64,000 nucleotides of DNA from Epiperipatus broadwayi (taxonomy: Eukaryota > Onychophora > Udeonychophora > Euonychophora > Peripatidae). Below the pieces are notes generated by a model. It ran no database searches, had not been told where the DNA came from, and saw nothing but the letters and a program-made list of their open reading frames with translations. Positions 14,264 to 25,709 of the stretch are shown piece after piece. The DNA is taken from NCBI GenBank assembly GCA_028023455.1, contig JAQFVV010012988.1:124001-188000 (forward strand). The letters run 5' to 3'. Both the position numbers and the translations under genes were made by a program. Numbering within the stretch: the first letter of the stretch is position 1; the number at the start of each line of letters is the position of its first letter.

Positions 14264-14349
14264 ATCGGCCGGGAGGCAAACCCACAACTGTCTGCAACCA
14301 ACTGCTTTCTTGCAAGGTGGCTGCGCTGACCTCTCGGCTAACAATGCTT
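14264..14349 (-). repeat. tRNA-like SINE head, antisense
   Basis: On the minus strand the order is TAGCCGAGAGGTCAG (box A-like, 14326-14340), then about 40 bases, then GGGTTTGCCTCCC (box B-like, 14271-14283). The same layout recurs at 16661-16747, with matching outer sequence on both sides (CAAGCATTG and GGCCGATGC). Two diverged copies with internal Pol III boxes suggest a tRNA-derived SINE, not a functional tRNA; no clean cloverleaf is evident. Confidence 0.55.
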
Positions 14350-14820
14350 GAAATAAAGTGCACTTTGTTGCTGAATTTCTTAAATAATTTGCAATATTAC
14401 TAATGCCACAGTGTTGGCTTCTACTTCCTGCATAATATCAATAGTATTTGTATTGTCATCTTATTGGTACATTCAATATTGTGTTATTAAATCCATTTAT
14501 TTTATTACTAAACATTTTTTCTTTTTAAAATATTAACTTTTTCAAATACTACATATTTCTTTAATGAATTATACCATCCCATTAACATAACTAAATACAA
14601 AAATTCCTAATTGATCCTTTGTATTTTCAATACTTTTGCTGTGCCTATAGTGTTTTCAAATCTTTACTTGCAAGCAGTTTTAATCATTTGTGTTAATTTT
14701 CCATTAATTCCTACAATAGTACAGCTTAAACAATTATGACTTTTACATTTAAGATATATTGCTACATCTAAATAATTCTCCAGATACTTAATTTTAAATG
14801 TAGCCAGTATTAAAAGTATG
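14350..14820. other. AT-rich DNA, nothing recognised
   Basis: The minus ORF 14664-14855 (63 codons) has no recognisable domain and runs into the neighbouring MITE, so I do not treat it as a gene. Confidence 0.45.
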
Positions 14821-14998
14821 AAAAACAGACAAAACTCTCCATGCAGTAGCATCACTCAGTGCAAGCCAGAGTAATCAATGGATGCCAGAAGGATTGTGCA
14901 TAAAATCCCTATCTAGTGCCTACTCATCCAATATCCCCTGACTAGTTTCTAGCTTCTGGCTTTTATCAAGCAAGCATAAAAAATGGTGATCATGTGAT
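14821..14998. mobile_element. Palindromic MITE, left part only
   Basis: Starts near AACAGACAAAACTCTCC and shares AGTAATCAATGGATGCCAG and the CTACTCATCCAATATCCCC block with the copies at 1329 and 49345. The mirrored right half is missing. It ends next to a ATCATGTGATG stretch that also follows other copies. Confidence 0.7.
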
Positions 14999-15244
14999 GA
15001 TTAAAAGTATTATGAGTCTTCTGTCTTATTGACTTTTTGTTGTTAGCTGAAAAACACTAAAAAAAACTATTGATTATTGAATTTAAAATCAATTACTGCT
15101 CCACATCTTGGTAAATTTTTAACAGATCATAATTAGCAGCATTTCCACATTTTCACTTTGTTTTTTAGCTTTTAACCTTATTTTAAAGTCTTCTTTAAAT
15201 TAGATTATTAATGTTTTTTTCATGAATATTGAATTTAGTAGCAA

Positions 15245-15335
15245 CTTTTCCCACACAGTAGTGCTACATAATACAAGCTATAGTAATCAACAGATGCACT
15301 AAATGGCACTACTGAATGGAGAAAGTTGCTACTAT
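15245..15335. mobile_element. Palindromic MITE, shortened copy
   Basis: Only the two ends are kept: CACAGTAGTGCTAC with AGTAATCAACAGATGC on the left, and TGGCACTACTGAATGGAG on the right. The whole centre is absent. The sequence GCATAAGAAGTAATGGTCAT that follows (near 15353) belongs to the wider family flank. Confidence 0.6.
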
Positions 15336-15532
15336 TTTAATATCTTGTGTAAGCATAAGAAGTAATGGTCATATGATGTTTTAATGGCTGAATACTGGAA
15401 TTTACATTTATCTTCATTTATTTTGGAGTTTCTCATTACTTATTTAATATATATGTTGAAGAAGAAAATTGACAATATATAATGTTCACTAAATTCTTTT
15501 AAATGTGTAAACTTTATTTTTATGTAGATATA

Positions 15533-15695
15533 GAAGACCCAGAAAGAGACCACATGTGAGATGGATGGATGAAATAAGAAAATGTGCAGGTGTGTTGTGG
15601 AAAAGAGAAGCTAAAGATCGGAGAAGATGGATTAAACTTGGAGAGACCTTCATTCTGCAGTGAATTGATAATGGTTGATGATGATGATGATGATA
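15533..15695 (+). pseudogene. RTE LINE, 5'-truncated 3' end
   Basis: About 160 bases match 36632-36787 of the intact RTE copy with only a few differences. They cover the codons for RKRPHVRWMDEIRKCAGVLW through the C-terminus and the terminal (TGA)n/(ATG)n tail. One substitution turns the last Trp codon into a stop (TGG to TGA in the LQWID block). Extreme 5' truncation plus the tail is typical of LINE insertion; the close match suggests it is young. Confidence 0.85.
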
Positions 15696-16660
15696 GAATT
15701 TTCATAAAAAGTAAGATGATCTGTAACAGCTAGTTTCTAAAAATGCTCTCTTCATAACTTAGAAGATTATCAGAATCAAAGGCATTGTTTGTAATCATTA
15801 AAGTTAAACAAATAAAAAGCCATTATGTGAATTAATAAATATTATTAATAGTTCAAACTAAACAGTAATTGTCTTAATATCTAAATGAATGAATACTTTG
15901 TTTTTATTTATTCTCAAGTATCTGTTTTTATTATATATATAATTTTAATTCTTGTAGTTGTATGTTACACTATTTTCATCATTTAAAGGAATTGTTAAAT
16001 GTTTTTAGAAAAATCCAATATTTTGCACCTGTTAAAATAAAATGCAGATTAATATAGAACTAATGTTTGAATGATATTATTTTCCTCTCTTTTTTACTTT
16101 ACTTAAATTGACCAATGACAGTCGAGCATGGGAATTGAAATTATAATCTCTGAATTCGTGAATTCCAAATTTAAAGTTAAGCTGTAACCACTTTAGGTTA
16201 TTCTAGAAAATACATCGTTAGTAAAAATTATATATACTTAATTATTAAAACAAAAATAAACTTACTGTAAGCTTTATTTACAAAATATAATCCAGCTAGG
16301 AAGAATTGTATATATATCAACCTACAAACCACAATATTTTTTCTATTGAAAGCATAATGGAAGTTTAAATATTCCGCATGTCATTAATGTAGTATCAATT
16401 TGTCATAGATATGGTTTTACCTCTATCCTGTCATTTTTCATTATTAACCCTGAATGGCAAAATATGAAACTATTACTAAAAATGCGACATCTTAATTAAA
16501 AGTCTGGATTTGCTATATATTGCAAACATTTTGAATATTCAGTAGTACATTTCTTTTCTTTTAATCTGTTCAAAGTCCACTACCTCCCTCTCTTATATGA
16601 CAGTTCCTAGTGACAATTTTTTTTATATTTGCAACATTTTATTTTTTTTCTCATGTATTA
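15696..16660. other. AT-rich DNA, nothing recognised
   Basis: No ORF above background and no repeat family member that I can identify. Confidence 0.45.
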
Positions 16661-16747
16661 TGGCATCAGCCGGGAAGCAAATACGCTATCATGGGACAAC
16701 TGCTTGTAAAGCGGCTGTCGCTGACCTCTCGACCACCAATGCTTGAC
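16661..16747 (-). repeat. tRNA-like SINE head, antisense
   Basis: Second copy of the unit at 14264. On the minus strand GTCGAGAGGTCAGCG (16718-16732) stands for box A and TTTGCTTCCCGGC (16669-16681) for box B. It shares the outer blocks AGCATTGG and the GCTGATGCC end with the first copy. No body or tail could be delimited. Confidence 0.5.
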
Positions 16748-17309
16748 TACATTTTATTTTTATAATTACTTTTTGTTTATTACAAATATAAGTACAAATG
16801 AAAGATATTCTAAAAGTTAAACATATTCGAACTTAATATAGAAAAATGAATTACTAAATGATATTTAACTATAACAATATCACTTTTCTTATTGGTTCAT
16901 ATTCTTGTCTATTCATAAAAAGTGTGAAATGAAATACTTTTTATTTGAATTTCATTTTAAAAATAGAAACGAATTTTAGTTGAGACATTACAAAAGAATA
17001 AAAAAAAAGATTTAAAATTAAAAGTAACACTTACTACTATTAAAATTTGATAAAAAAAAATTAACATCACTTCTTTTTTTAAAAAACTTGTTTTTATTAC
17101 ATAAACTATTATAACAAATTTTATTCAATGTTTTGACTATATCATATAGATTAAAATTTTTTATCATCTCCTCATATACACTTTAATGTACTCTTTTTTA
17201 TATAATTCCTTTTGTTATTTTGCTTACAGTTTCAACTGTCTTGCTATCTGATGAAGACTCATTAAAAGAAAGAAAATGGAGCCATCAGGAGGTCTTTCAT
17301 AAATAAGTA

Positions 17310-17892
17310 CAGTTAACCCCCATATAACACAATAAATAGGTTCATAAAAGATGTCATTTGATGTGAATTTGTGTCATATGAAACAAAATAATTCATACAA
17401 TAAACAGAGTTAGGTTCCAACTATGATTAAATATGTTTATTAAAACAATAATTGAGCAAAAATATTACATATTAATAATACATAACAGAAAATTTTAAAT
17501 CTATTTAGTAAAAAAAAAAAAAGAAACTTGTGAACATCTTAAAGAATTAGTAAATTGTGAACATCTTAAAGAATTAGTACTTCATAAACGAAATGAATTT
17601 CTAACAAATTCTAAACTTCTGTATGACATCTACTATGACATATGCACTCAAATCACAAATATCAACAGAAATTAAAAATTCTAATCACATCCCTTGTTAT
17701 ACAGGAATTTCTTAATTATCAAAACTTTCTGTATGAATGCTGTGTTATAGGGAAAGTTTCTCCAACTCTCAAACCATGTTAGAGTGAAATAGTGTTATAG
17801 TAATGCCATGTTATGAAAGAATTTCCCTAATTCTTGAACTGCATTAGTGTGAAACCATGTGTAGGAATGCATAGTTATATGGGGGCTGCCTG
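17310..17892. mobile_element. Tigger/pogo-like MITE, 583 bp
   Basis: The left end is CAGTTAACCCCCATATAAC and the right end, reversed, is CAGGCAGCCCCCATATAAC (16 of 19 identical). TA stands directly outside each end (17308-17309 and 17893-17894), the target duplication of the Tc1/mariner superfamily. The CAG(T/G)... start followed by ATATAACAC and GTGTCATATGAA-like blocks resembles Tigger/pogo termini. It has no transposase ORF and so is non-autonomous. A 27-bp unit (TTGTGAACATCTTAAAGAAT...) is duplicated at 17528-17579 inside it. Confidence 0.75.
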
Positions 17893-18245
17893 TATATAAC
17901 ATTTCTACAAGGTTTGCAATTGGAACAATAGATTAGACAATTAAAATGTCTTCTTAAATTAAATATTTACTAATCCAAAAGTACCAGTTCAGTTTCCATG
18001 ATAAATTACCATGGTTACTCCAGAATCACATGAAGCAATGAAGAAAATAATACTATTTGGATGTAGTGATCCGTACTATCTAATATATTATTACTGTTGA
18101 AAGTATTTTCAATTTTTGTAAAAACATTTATCAATTCATTTACATGATGGAAATATTTAATATATGTCAATACCATAATCTTCAGACAAATCTAACTTCT
18201 AAATATCACATGATTATTATTCTTTATGATTACACAAGCTGTTAA

Positions 18246-18440
18246 AACAGAGACAAAACTCTCTATACAGTAATGCTACTCAGTGTAAGTTCCTCATTAA
18301 TAAAAGCCACAAGCTAAAACTAGTCTGGGGATATAGGATGAGTAGGTATTAGATATGGATTTTGTGCACAAACCTTCTTGCATCCACTGATTATTCTGGT
18401 TTGCACTTAGTGGCGCTACTGTATGGAGAGTTTTGCCTAT
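18246..18440. mobile_element. Palindromic MITE copy, partly deleted
   Basis: TTAA (18242-18245) precedes AACAGAGACAAAACTCTC. The right side carries GTAGGTATTAGATATGG, GCATCCACTGATTATTC and CTACTGTATGGAGAGTTTTG. Part of the left half, between the tip and the AAAGCCACAAGC block, is missing. No TTAA follows the right end, so that terminus is eroded. Confidence 0.7.
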
Positions 18441-21400
18441 GCGTGAAATCTAACTTCTCTTACATTGGCATTTATATGTATCTTCAAGATTGCTTTATTT
18501 TCATTAGAATGATAAGGTTTTGAACTATTGAATTCAATAAAATGAACTTTTCACTGTTTAATAAGATACATATGTACACATACTGAGAAAATATTTTTAT
18601 TTCTATTTACTTACATTATCTAACAAAATATTAAAAGAAATGTTAGTTTAACATTTTTAAATTATCATTTTTTTTTTTTTTATGTCGTATGATACTGTGT
18701 TTTAAATTAATCTTAAATTGTTAAAATATACTTTGTTACTATCATTTATTATAGAAAAAGTGCTGAAGGTTACAGAAATCACATTCGAGTCACATCTTGA
18801 TTTAAAAAAGTTTCAGTGTTATTATAATTAATGGCGTAGCATCGTTTTAAAATATAATTATTTCCAATTAAAATTTGCATTAAAGTAATAAAAAAAGCTA
18901 AAAGAGAAGGAATAAGAAAGAAAAGTAATGCAGTACATTTATTTAATTTAATCAGTGAAATAAAACCTAAAAGATAAATGTTTAAAATTTGAAATAAAAT
19001 AAGAAATTTAATGAATAAAAATGTTTTCTTTTTAAAACTATGCTTCTAAAATTTAATGACAAATGTTTTCAAAATGTTTATTTTTTGTTCTTTTATTTTG
19101 GCTATTTGTTGCTTTCTCTCTTTCTATTGTTTACAGTCTCTTGCTTTTGTGTATATAAAAAGATGTTAAAAGATCTTTAAAAAAGACCACTTGTAAGATA
19201 ATGACGTAATGAAATGTTTGTAAGTAATACGTAGAATAAATTTGAAATAAATTTTATTCTGTAATAATTTAGAATTGTCAAAAATGATCATAATGATAAC
19301 ATATATATAAAGGCATGTGGCTTTATTGTTCAGGAACTCATAAGAGGTTGACCTGAGAATGCCAGAATCGATCCCGGGACTATCCCCAGACACTTTTAAC
19401 AATTGTTCCAAACCACAAACCTTTTGGCATGTTAAATATATGATTGTAGATAATAAAAATGCATTCAGATGGCCTTTAAAGTGCATTTCAATCACACCAT
19501 TGGTTGTATTCATTGATGTATATTACATAAATTTACATAGAAATTTTAACAATAACTTATATACAACACCCTTATTTTAAAAAATACGATTAATGATTAT
19601 TGTTCTGTCTATGTTAGACTCTAATTGTCTCAGTTTAGCAAAGTTCAAATACAACTAAAATATATTCTTATTATAATACTGATAAACTTCATCTTGTAAT
19701 CTTACATTTTATTTTTTTATTTATATGTCATTATCTTAAATTATAGAATTTAGATGTGATTATTGTGAATGCTGAAACAAACATCAGTAAAATAAAAATA
19801 TGAATGTTACGTTACTAAATACAGAACGGTAGTGTGGGGCCTAAAGTTGAACTTACTGAAAAAAAAAACCTCTGTTTGAAATTTGTCTTTCGAAGTTTGA
19901 AATGCATAAAAAAATGAACATTAATTATAAACTCTTACACTATACTAGCATGACGTTCAATAAAATAACGTGAAAAGTAGAAATATAAGATTATTAGCTT
20001 CTATATCAAGAACATTTTAAATATACTTAAATATAATTAACTTAAAATCTTTTTCTGAATTTAGATAAAGAATAAATTTTTATGAAATAAAAAATAATTA
20101 AGAATCCATCATTTATTATATTTCTTGAAACATTATTGTTATGCATATTAAAAAAGTGTAGTAAAATAAACAATTTTATCATATATATATATATGTTTAT
20201 ATGTGTGTAAACATTGAAAGTATATTGGGAATTTCCATGTATTTATCTACATAAACTTCAGGCATGACGTAATCACAAACAACCAATTGCAAACTAAAAT
20301 CAAGACATCTAATAACAGTATTTTTATCTGATTAACCTTTAAACTGAAAGTGAAAATGCTTTTAGCTTATGTATATTGGTGATTATTTATTATTTCAACA
20401 TGTGTATGATCAAATGGGTAGCAATATGAGATGGCATGGAGAGCTGAGAGTCATGTGAAACTCTGAGTTCAAATCCCTTATATATTATATTATATATGTG
20501 CAGGTGTGTGTAAGCCTGTACAGAATATTAATTACTATTCTGAATAGTACAATAATCAAAAGTCATATCCATACACATTTTCATGAGTAAACAAATCTTT
20601 CCCATAAAAAATTGTATATATATTAATTTAAAAATTTGGCAGACTTTATAGGAAATTCCCATATATTTACCTAGATAAATTTCCGCTATGATATAATTAA
20701 GCAACTGACCAATAAAATTCATGAACTTCTTCTAATGTATATATGTGTGCATGCCCTATAACAGAATGTAGATGAGGTGCACAAACAAACTCATATTATG
20801 CTCAGGTTAGACCACTATTATTTTAGTTACGATATGAAAAAAAATTAATTGGTACAAAAACAATTCCCATTTATAAATTAGAAAAGAACTGTCATCCATA
20901 ACAGCTCTATCATTTAGTCTCCTAAACTGAACTGGCTTCATCTTGAGATTATATTTTCACATCTGAAGACTTATGGTTTAAATTTAGATTCAAATTATTT
21001 TTTGTGTGGTGACATAATATTTTCTTTCTTTCCTCTCACACTCTCTTAATATAAAAATATTAATTTAATTTTAGTTATTTGCTTAATATTACTTCCAGGT
21101 GCCGTATAAGTTTCAATATAGTGGTAAAATAACAGATTTAGAGATCAAAATTCATGGATTATAGCCCAGCCATGTCCTTTTCAGTGCTTAATTTTTTTAA
21201 AATACTCCTGAACAATAAACCATTTAATCTACTTAGGCAACATTTATTTTTATTTCATTCCGATTATCCTACGATTTATAAAAATGAAAATTTTGATCAC
21301 CTGTAAGTAGAATAAAAAAATATTAGAGACTCCACATATCATGACACTTATAACCAGCAGAAATATTTAATACATTTAGCTCTGTATAAATTTATAATGC

Positions 21401-21564
21401 TAATATATGTTTATAAGCTATGTCATTTATTTTAATATTTTTATATTTATATCCCATACTGTAATATTCTGCTTTGAAAATTAAGACTAAACATATATAA
21501 ACAAAATTACATTTATTTCTAGTAATATATATATAAAGGATTCTGCGTTTATTGTTAAAAGTAA
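18441..21564. other. AT-rich DNA with weak tRNA-like pieces
   Basis: No gene is supported. GAGTTCAAATCCC at about 20465-20477 fits a Pol III box B, and GAATCGATCCCGGG near 19364 is loosely similar, but neither has a convincing box A. The overlapping ORFs at 19166-19580 on both strands look like chance. Confidence 0.4.
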
Positions 21565-21640
21565 GTTGCCTTGACAACAGTTTGAAAATGTTGATTGTTA
21601 ATGATATTGGGATTGTCTAAGTGTTGACTAGCTTTTAATG
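21565..21640 (+). repeat. Dispersed repeat, TGCCTTGACAACAG family
   Basis: The block TTGCCTTGACAACAG...GATTGT(T)AATGATATTGG...GTCTAAGTGTTGACTAG occurs here, at 25405-25480, at 27947-28003 (partial) and inverted at 31985-32072. I cannot assign it to a known class. Confidence 0.6.
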
Positions 21641-21844
21641 ATATATATCAATATTAATGATTTTAATGACTATATAAATGATTTTACAGCTTATCAAATA
21701 TATAAAATTAAGATTGATAATCTATTTCAGGGAACAAATGAGTTTCAATGTATTATTAAGAAACTTTACAAGCCAGATTCCTAAAAAATCACTTTTAAAT
21801 ATACCTGAAAGTAACACTTAACTTTTGTTATATCAATGCCATTC

Positions 21845-21935
21845 TACACAGAGGGAAAACTCTTCATACAGTAGTTTCACTCAGTGCAAACTAGAGTAAT
21901 CAATGGAGCCCGATCATGTGATGTTTAATGGTTCA
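21845..21935. mobile_element. Palindromic MITE fragment with wider flank
   Basis: AAAACTCTTCATACAGTAG and AGTAATCAATGGA of the MITE left end are followed at once by GATCATGTGATGTTTAATGG, which lies outside the palindrome in other copies. The rest has been lost by an internal deletion. Confidence 0.55.
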
Positions 21936-22430
21936 ATGCTAATCTATTTTGTTAAATAAAAGTTGATCACATTTATATGCTTCTTAAAGTATTTCATTTG
22001 AATTAGTAATTGAAACTTTAAACTATATTAATTAATTTTAAAACAAAAGTTGTCATAAATAAAATGTTTTGGCCTTTAAGGAATATCAGTGCTTGATTTA
22101 TTACTATATAACAGGTAAAAGTGATCATCTTAGATTGGCTCATATAACAAAAGATAGGCATTATATACAGTTTATTTCAAACCGATTCTTTGGGGATCTG
22201 GTTTGTAATATCTTAATAATCAATTCAAACTTGTTTAGTACATGACTAATCACTTTGTTTCCTGAATATGTGAATCTTTCCTGTCATTGTGATTTGTTCA
22301 TTAGTTCTCTCTCTCTTTTTATAAAATATTAATTTAATGAACAATTAATCATAGAAGTAATGGACATTTTTAATTCATTACATAATTATACGATGCAATG
22401 CAAATGTGATTCACTAAGATTTCTCCTTTA
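21936..22430. other. AT-rich DNA, nothing recognised
   Basis: No ORF or repeat family member identified. Confidence 0.45.
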
Positions 22431-22439
22431 TCAAAATCA

Positions 22440-23270
22440 GAAATTGCTTGGCCACTATGCCCAGAGAAACCTGTTAGCCATTTTGCCTTCCCTTTTCATT
22501 TCCTACCCTAAGTTTTTCCCATAGTTTTCTCTATTCTGCTTCATCCCATTTCCACAACAACATCTTGTACACTGTATGGCCTTTATCTCTAGATTCCCCT
22601 TATCTTTTTCAAAACCCAGCATAAAAAACAAAAAACACATTTTCAATATACTCACTTTGTTTATATTTATTCTTCCACAACTTCATTATTTGTATCCTTT
22701 CTGATTGTAAGCATTTACATTCAATTAGCAGCTGCCTAACATTTCCCATGCTTTCCTTACATAACTTGCAGACTAAATCACCTACATTCCTTTATTTATG
22801 TGTATATTATCTTATTGCTAACAATCCTGTTCTAACCTTAAACAGTAAACTACTTTCCTTGATATTATCATAAATTAACTCATACCCAATATTCTATTTA
22901 CTTCTATATATATTTAAACTCTTTTTACTATCCATCCTAATTCTCCATCTCTCCAACTCTCTATTTTTATTACCACATCTATTTTTTTATCCCTTTCCTT
23001 GCCATTATAACACTCAACAACTCAATCATTCAAAGTTTGTGACCCATGCAGTGCTTTTCCAGTGAAAACATGCATCTCAGACTGGCTTGAACTACACACT
23101 GTTTCCTTTTTACACTTCCCATTCCCTTTTCCCATATATCCTTCCCCTCTTACCATGTTGCTTCTGAAATTTGAATTTATCAAATAACCACTCCCTTGTA
23201 AACCTTTTTCTAATTATATTTGTATCTGGGTTTTTTTATTGATGAATAAACTTTCATCACTGAGAAAAAA
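22440..23270 (-). pseudogene. Decayed LINE 3' coding end, antisense
   Basis: This stretch is unusually pyrimidine-rich on the plus strand. Read on the minus strand (about 22690-22800) it gives VCKLCKESMGN followed by LLIECKCLQSER and a Trp-rich tail. A CxxC...(H)xxxC block with an ER(...)LW tail is usual at the C-terminus of several non-LTR retrotransposons. Stops and frameshifts are frequent, so it is not functional. The clade cannot be fixed and it does not match the RTE or CR1-like copies in this window. Confidence 0.4.
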
Positions 23271-24760
23271 ACTAAATTCACAACCAATATTAGCTCTTAT
23301 TTTTTTAAATTTACAAACAAATGGGAAAGGAAATTTTGGATGCCACTAAAAATAAGAATTAAAATTTATATAAGAAAAAGATAGTTTTTTTAGTATATGT
23401 ATTTTTACTGGTATCTCTTATTTATACTGAAATGTTTTTCATCTGTTAATCCTAATTTGAATATAGGTCAGCTCGCTCATGTAGGTATGAATGTTGGTGG
23501 TATAAAAGAGGTAAGAATAATTAGAATTAAGAGTTATTGTAAAAGAGCAAATAAGTATCATTAAACAAAAAGAGATTTATAAATGCTTAAATAATAGCCA
23601 ATAACTGAATTGCTTACATATCAAATCGAGTAACTTCGCAAAGCAAGAAGTATAAAAAGTGATAAAGTAATATATAGTGCTTATATATATATATTCTTTT
23701 TAAAATTCAAATAAATATGGTAGTTATTTTACTGGAAATATAGCTTTTATCTAACTGCATATTAAATGCACATTTCCTTGGAATAATTATTATTATTATT
23801 ACAATTTTTGTGTGACCGAGTTAAGATATCACATGACCCATTCATATCACATGACTTGCTGATATCACATGGCCTTAGTTTACACATTGCTATTCATTAG
23901 CATATCGTTTTTTTTTCAACACTTTTATGTCATCTAGTGGAAGTGTTTTAGCTTTTATGATCCACGTGCTGCTATTTATAAATGAAAGTTAAATCAAGAG
24001 AAAATTTTTAAAACTGCTTTTTATTATTTAAGATAAATTATATTGATTTAGTAGTTTTTAATTCTCTCACATACTTTATACATACACCTTAAAACAGTAA
24101 TATTTTTGTCCACAAATAAAATATTAATGGGTGCATACGTAGAAATTAAAACTACATAGAAAAAAAAAAGACGAAATGATTTATAAACACTTTACTTATA
24201 CAATATTAAATTAATAATAAAATTTAGAATAAATGAAGAAGAAAAATATGCAAGTATTAAGTAAAAATTATAATTATTTTGAAGGGTTACTTAAATTTAA
24301 AAAGTGTCTGCTAGCAAATAGATTATTAGTTGTGATTCTGGAAAATTGAATGGAGAAGTCATTATTTTATTGTGTGGACTACTTTGTTTGTTTTATAAAA
24401 AACAAGATATATATATTAAAGTTTAATTTGGATGTCAATTTTTAGAATATTTATAATATTACCTATTCACAACAATAAAGTTGAATTCACAAGCTAGGCT
24501 CATTTTGAAAAGTTTTAAAAAAGAGCCCACTTACTGTTATATCAATGAAAAAACTTGAGGCTTTTATTAGTGCAAATTTTTGTTTTATACTAATCAAGTC
24601 AACAAATTTTCTTAGAATGAAATTCTAATAATTTTAACAAGCAAGTAAATAATTTCATTACTTCCCAAACACATAACTAAGAATACAAACCAATTCATTA
24701 CCATACAAGTTCACTACATTACTAAAATAATTTACAAATTAGATCCCCAGAGATTCTTCA
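23271..24760. other. AT-rich DNA, minor short repeats
   Basis: ATATCACATG(A/G)C occurs three times at about 22-25-bp spacing near 23827-23872. Nothing else stands out. Confidence 0.45.
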
Positions 24761-24840
24761 AAACTTGTAAATAACCCCACCTTTTGTTATACCAATGTCA
24801 AAACTTGTAAATAACCCCACCTTTTGTTATACCAATGTCA
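24761..24840 (+). repeat. 40-bp perfect tandem duplication
   Basis: Two identical 40-base units beginning AAACTTGTAAATAACCCCAC follow each other exactly. Looser echoes of the unit (TTTTGTTATATCAATG) occur near 21820 and 24530, so the unit is part of a dispersed family. Confidence 0.9.
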
Positions 24841-25404
24841 ATATAATAATATTTGCAATAATCATTGTTATTATAGGAATTATGAGAGCTTAATTCCAAA
24901 ACAGATAGACTGTTGTTGCTTATTTATTTAACCAATACAAGATTTTTAGAAAATAATGAAGTGAATTGTTTTCTGACAAGCTAAAATATAATATCCATTT
25001 GTTTTGTTCTATGTAATTGTAAATTATTCAGTTTTTTTGTCTTTATTCAAGGAAAACAACAACATTATTTTTAATCCCTTTTATTTTTTTATATGAGACA
25101 CTATTGCTTGAACAATTCCTATCAATTATCTATAAAAAAAACAAGAGATACTTTGAGAATGAATAAAAAGCTAATTCTATGAAGAACAGTTCTGATGCTT
25201 ACAGTAATTTATGACAATCAAGTTTGCTAAAGACAGAATACTAAAAGGTGACAATATTAACCTAGAGACCAACCAAATAACTATACACTGCTAATATACC
25301 ATAGCATCAGTAATCACTTTATGCCTGGGGTTATAACCATAAACTATCTGAAGAAGTGAAGAAGCCATTTATGCAATGTCTATCTTATAATTATTAATAT
25401 GTGG
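24841..25404. other. AT-rich DNA, nothing recognised
   Basis: No ORF or repeat family member identified. Confidence 0.45.
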
Positions 25405-25480
25405 AGGTTGCCTTGACAACAGAGTAAGATTGTTGACTGTTATTGCTATTGGTATTATTTAAGTGTTGACTGCTTTCCAG
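25405..25480 (+). repeat. Dispersed repeat, TGCCTTGACAACAG family
   Basis: Second member of the family at 21565. A further partial member lies on the other side of the solo LTR at 27947-28003 in the same orientation. Confidence 0.6.
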
Positions 25481-25709
25481 TATTTACATTAGTGCTTATC
25501 TAGTCTTCAGCATTATTAGCTTCATTATCTAGGTAATACATAGTTGGAGTGAAGTTTGAAAGTAAAAATTGTAATTTGAAAGGTGTTAATCTGCTTTTAG
25601 AAGATCTGTTTAATGAGATTTATTTAAACTTCTTTGAATTAATAATTTAATTCTTAGTAGTCAAGTTGTAATCTTTAGTGGCTATATAAACATATTAGAT
25701 TATATATAA

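Noticed and set aside
17249-17275. CTGATGAAG followed by GAAA-like bases, a possible hammerhead
   Set aside because: No stem II can be formed between the blocks and there is no tandem or inverted context.
19166-19580. Overlapping ORFs of 115 and 73 codons on opposite strands
   Set aside because: No domain or repeat support; length is not exceptional for this many frames, and codon use looks random.
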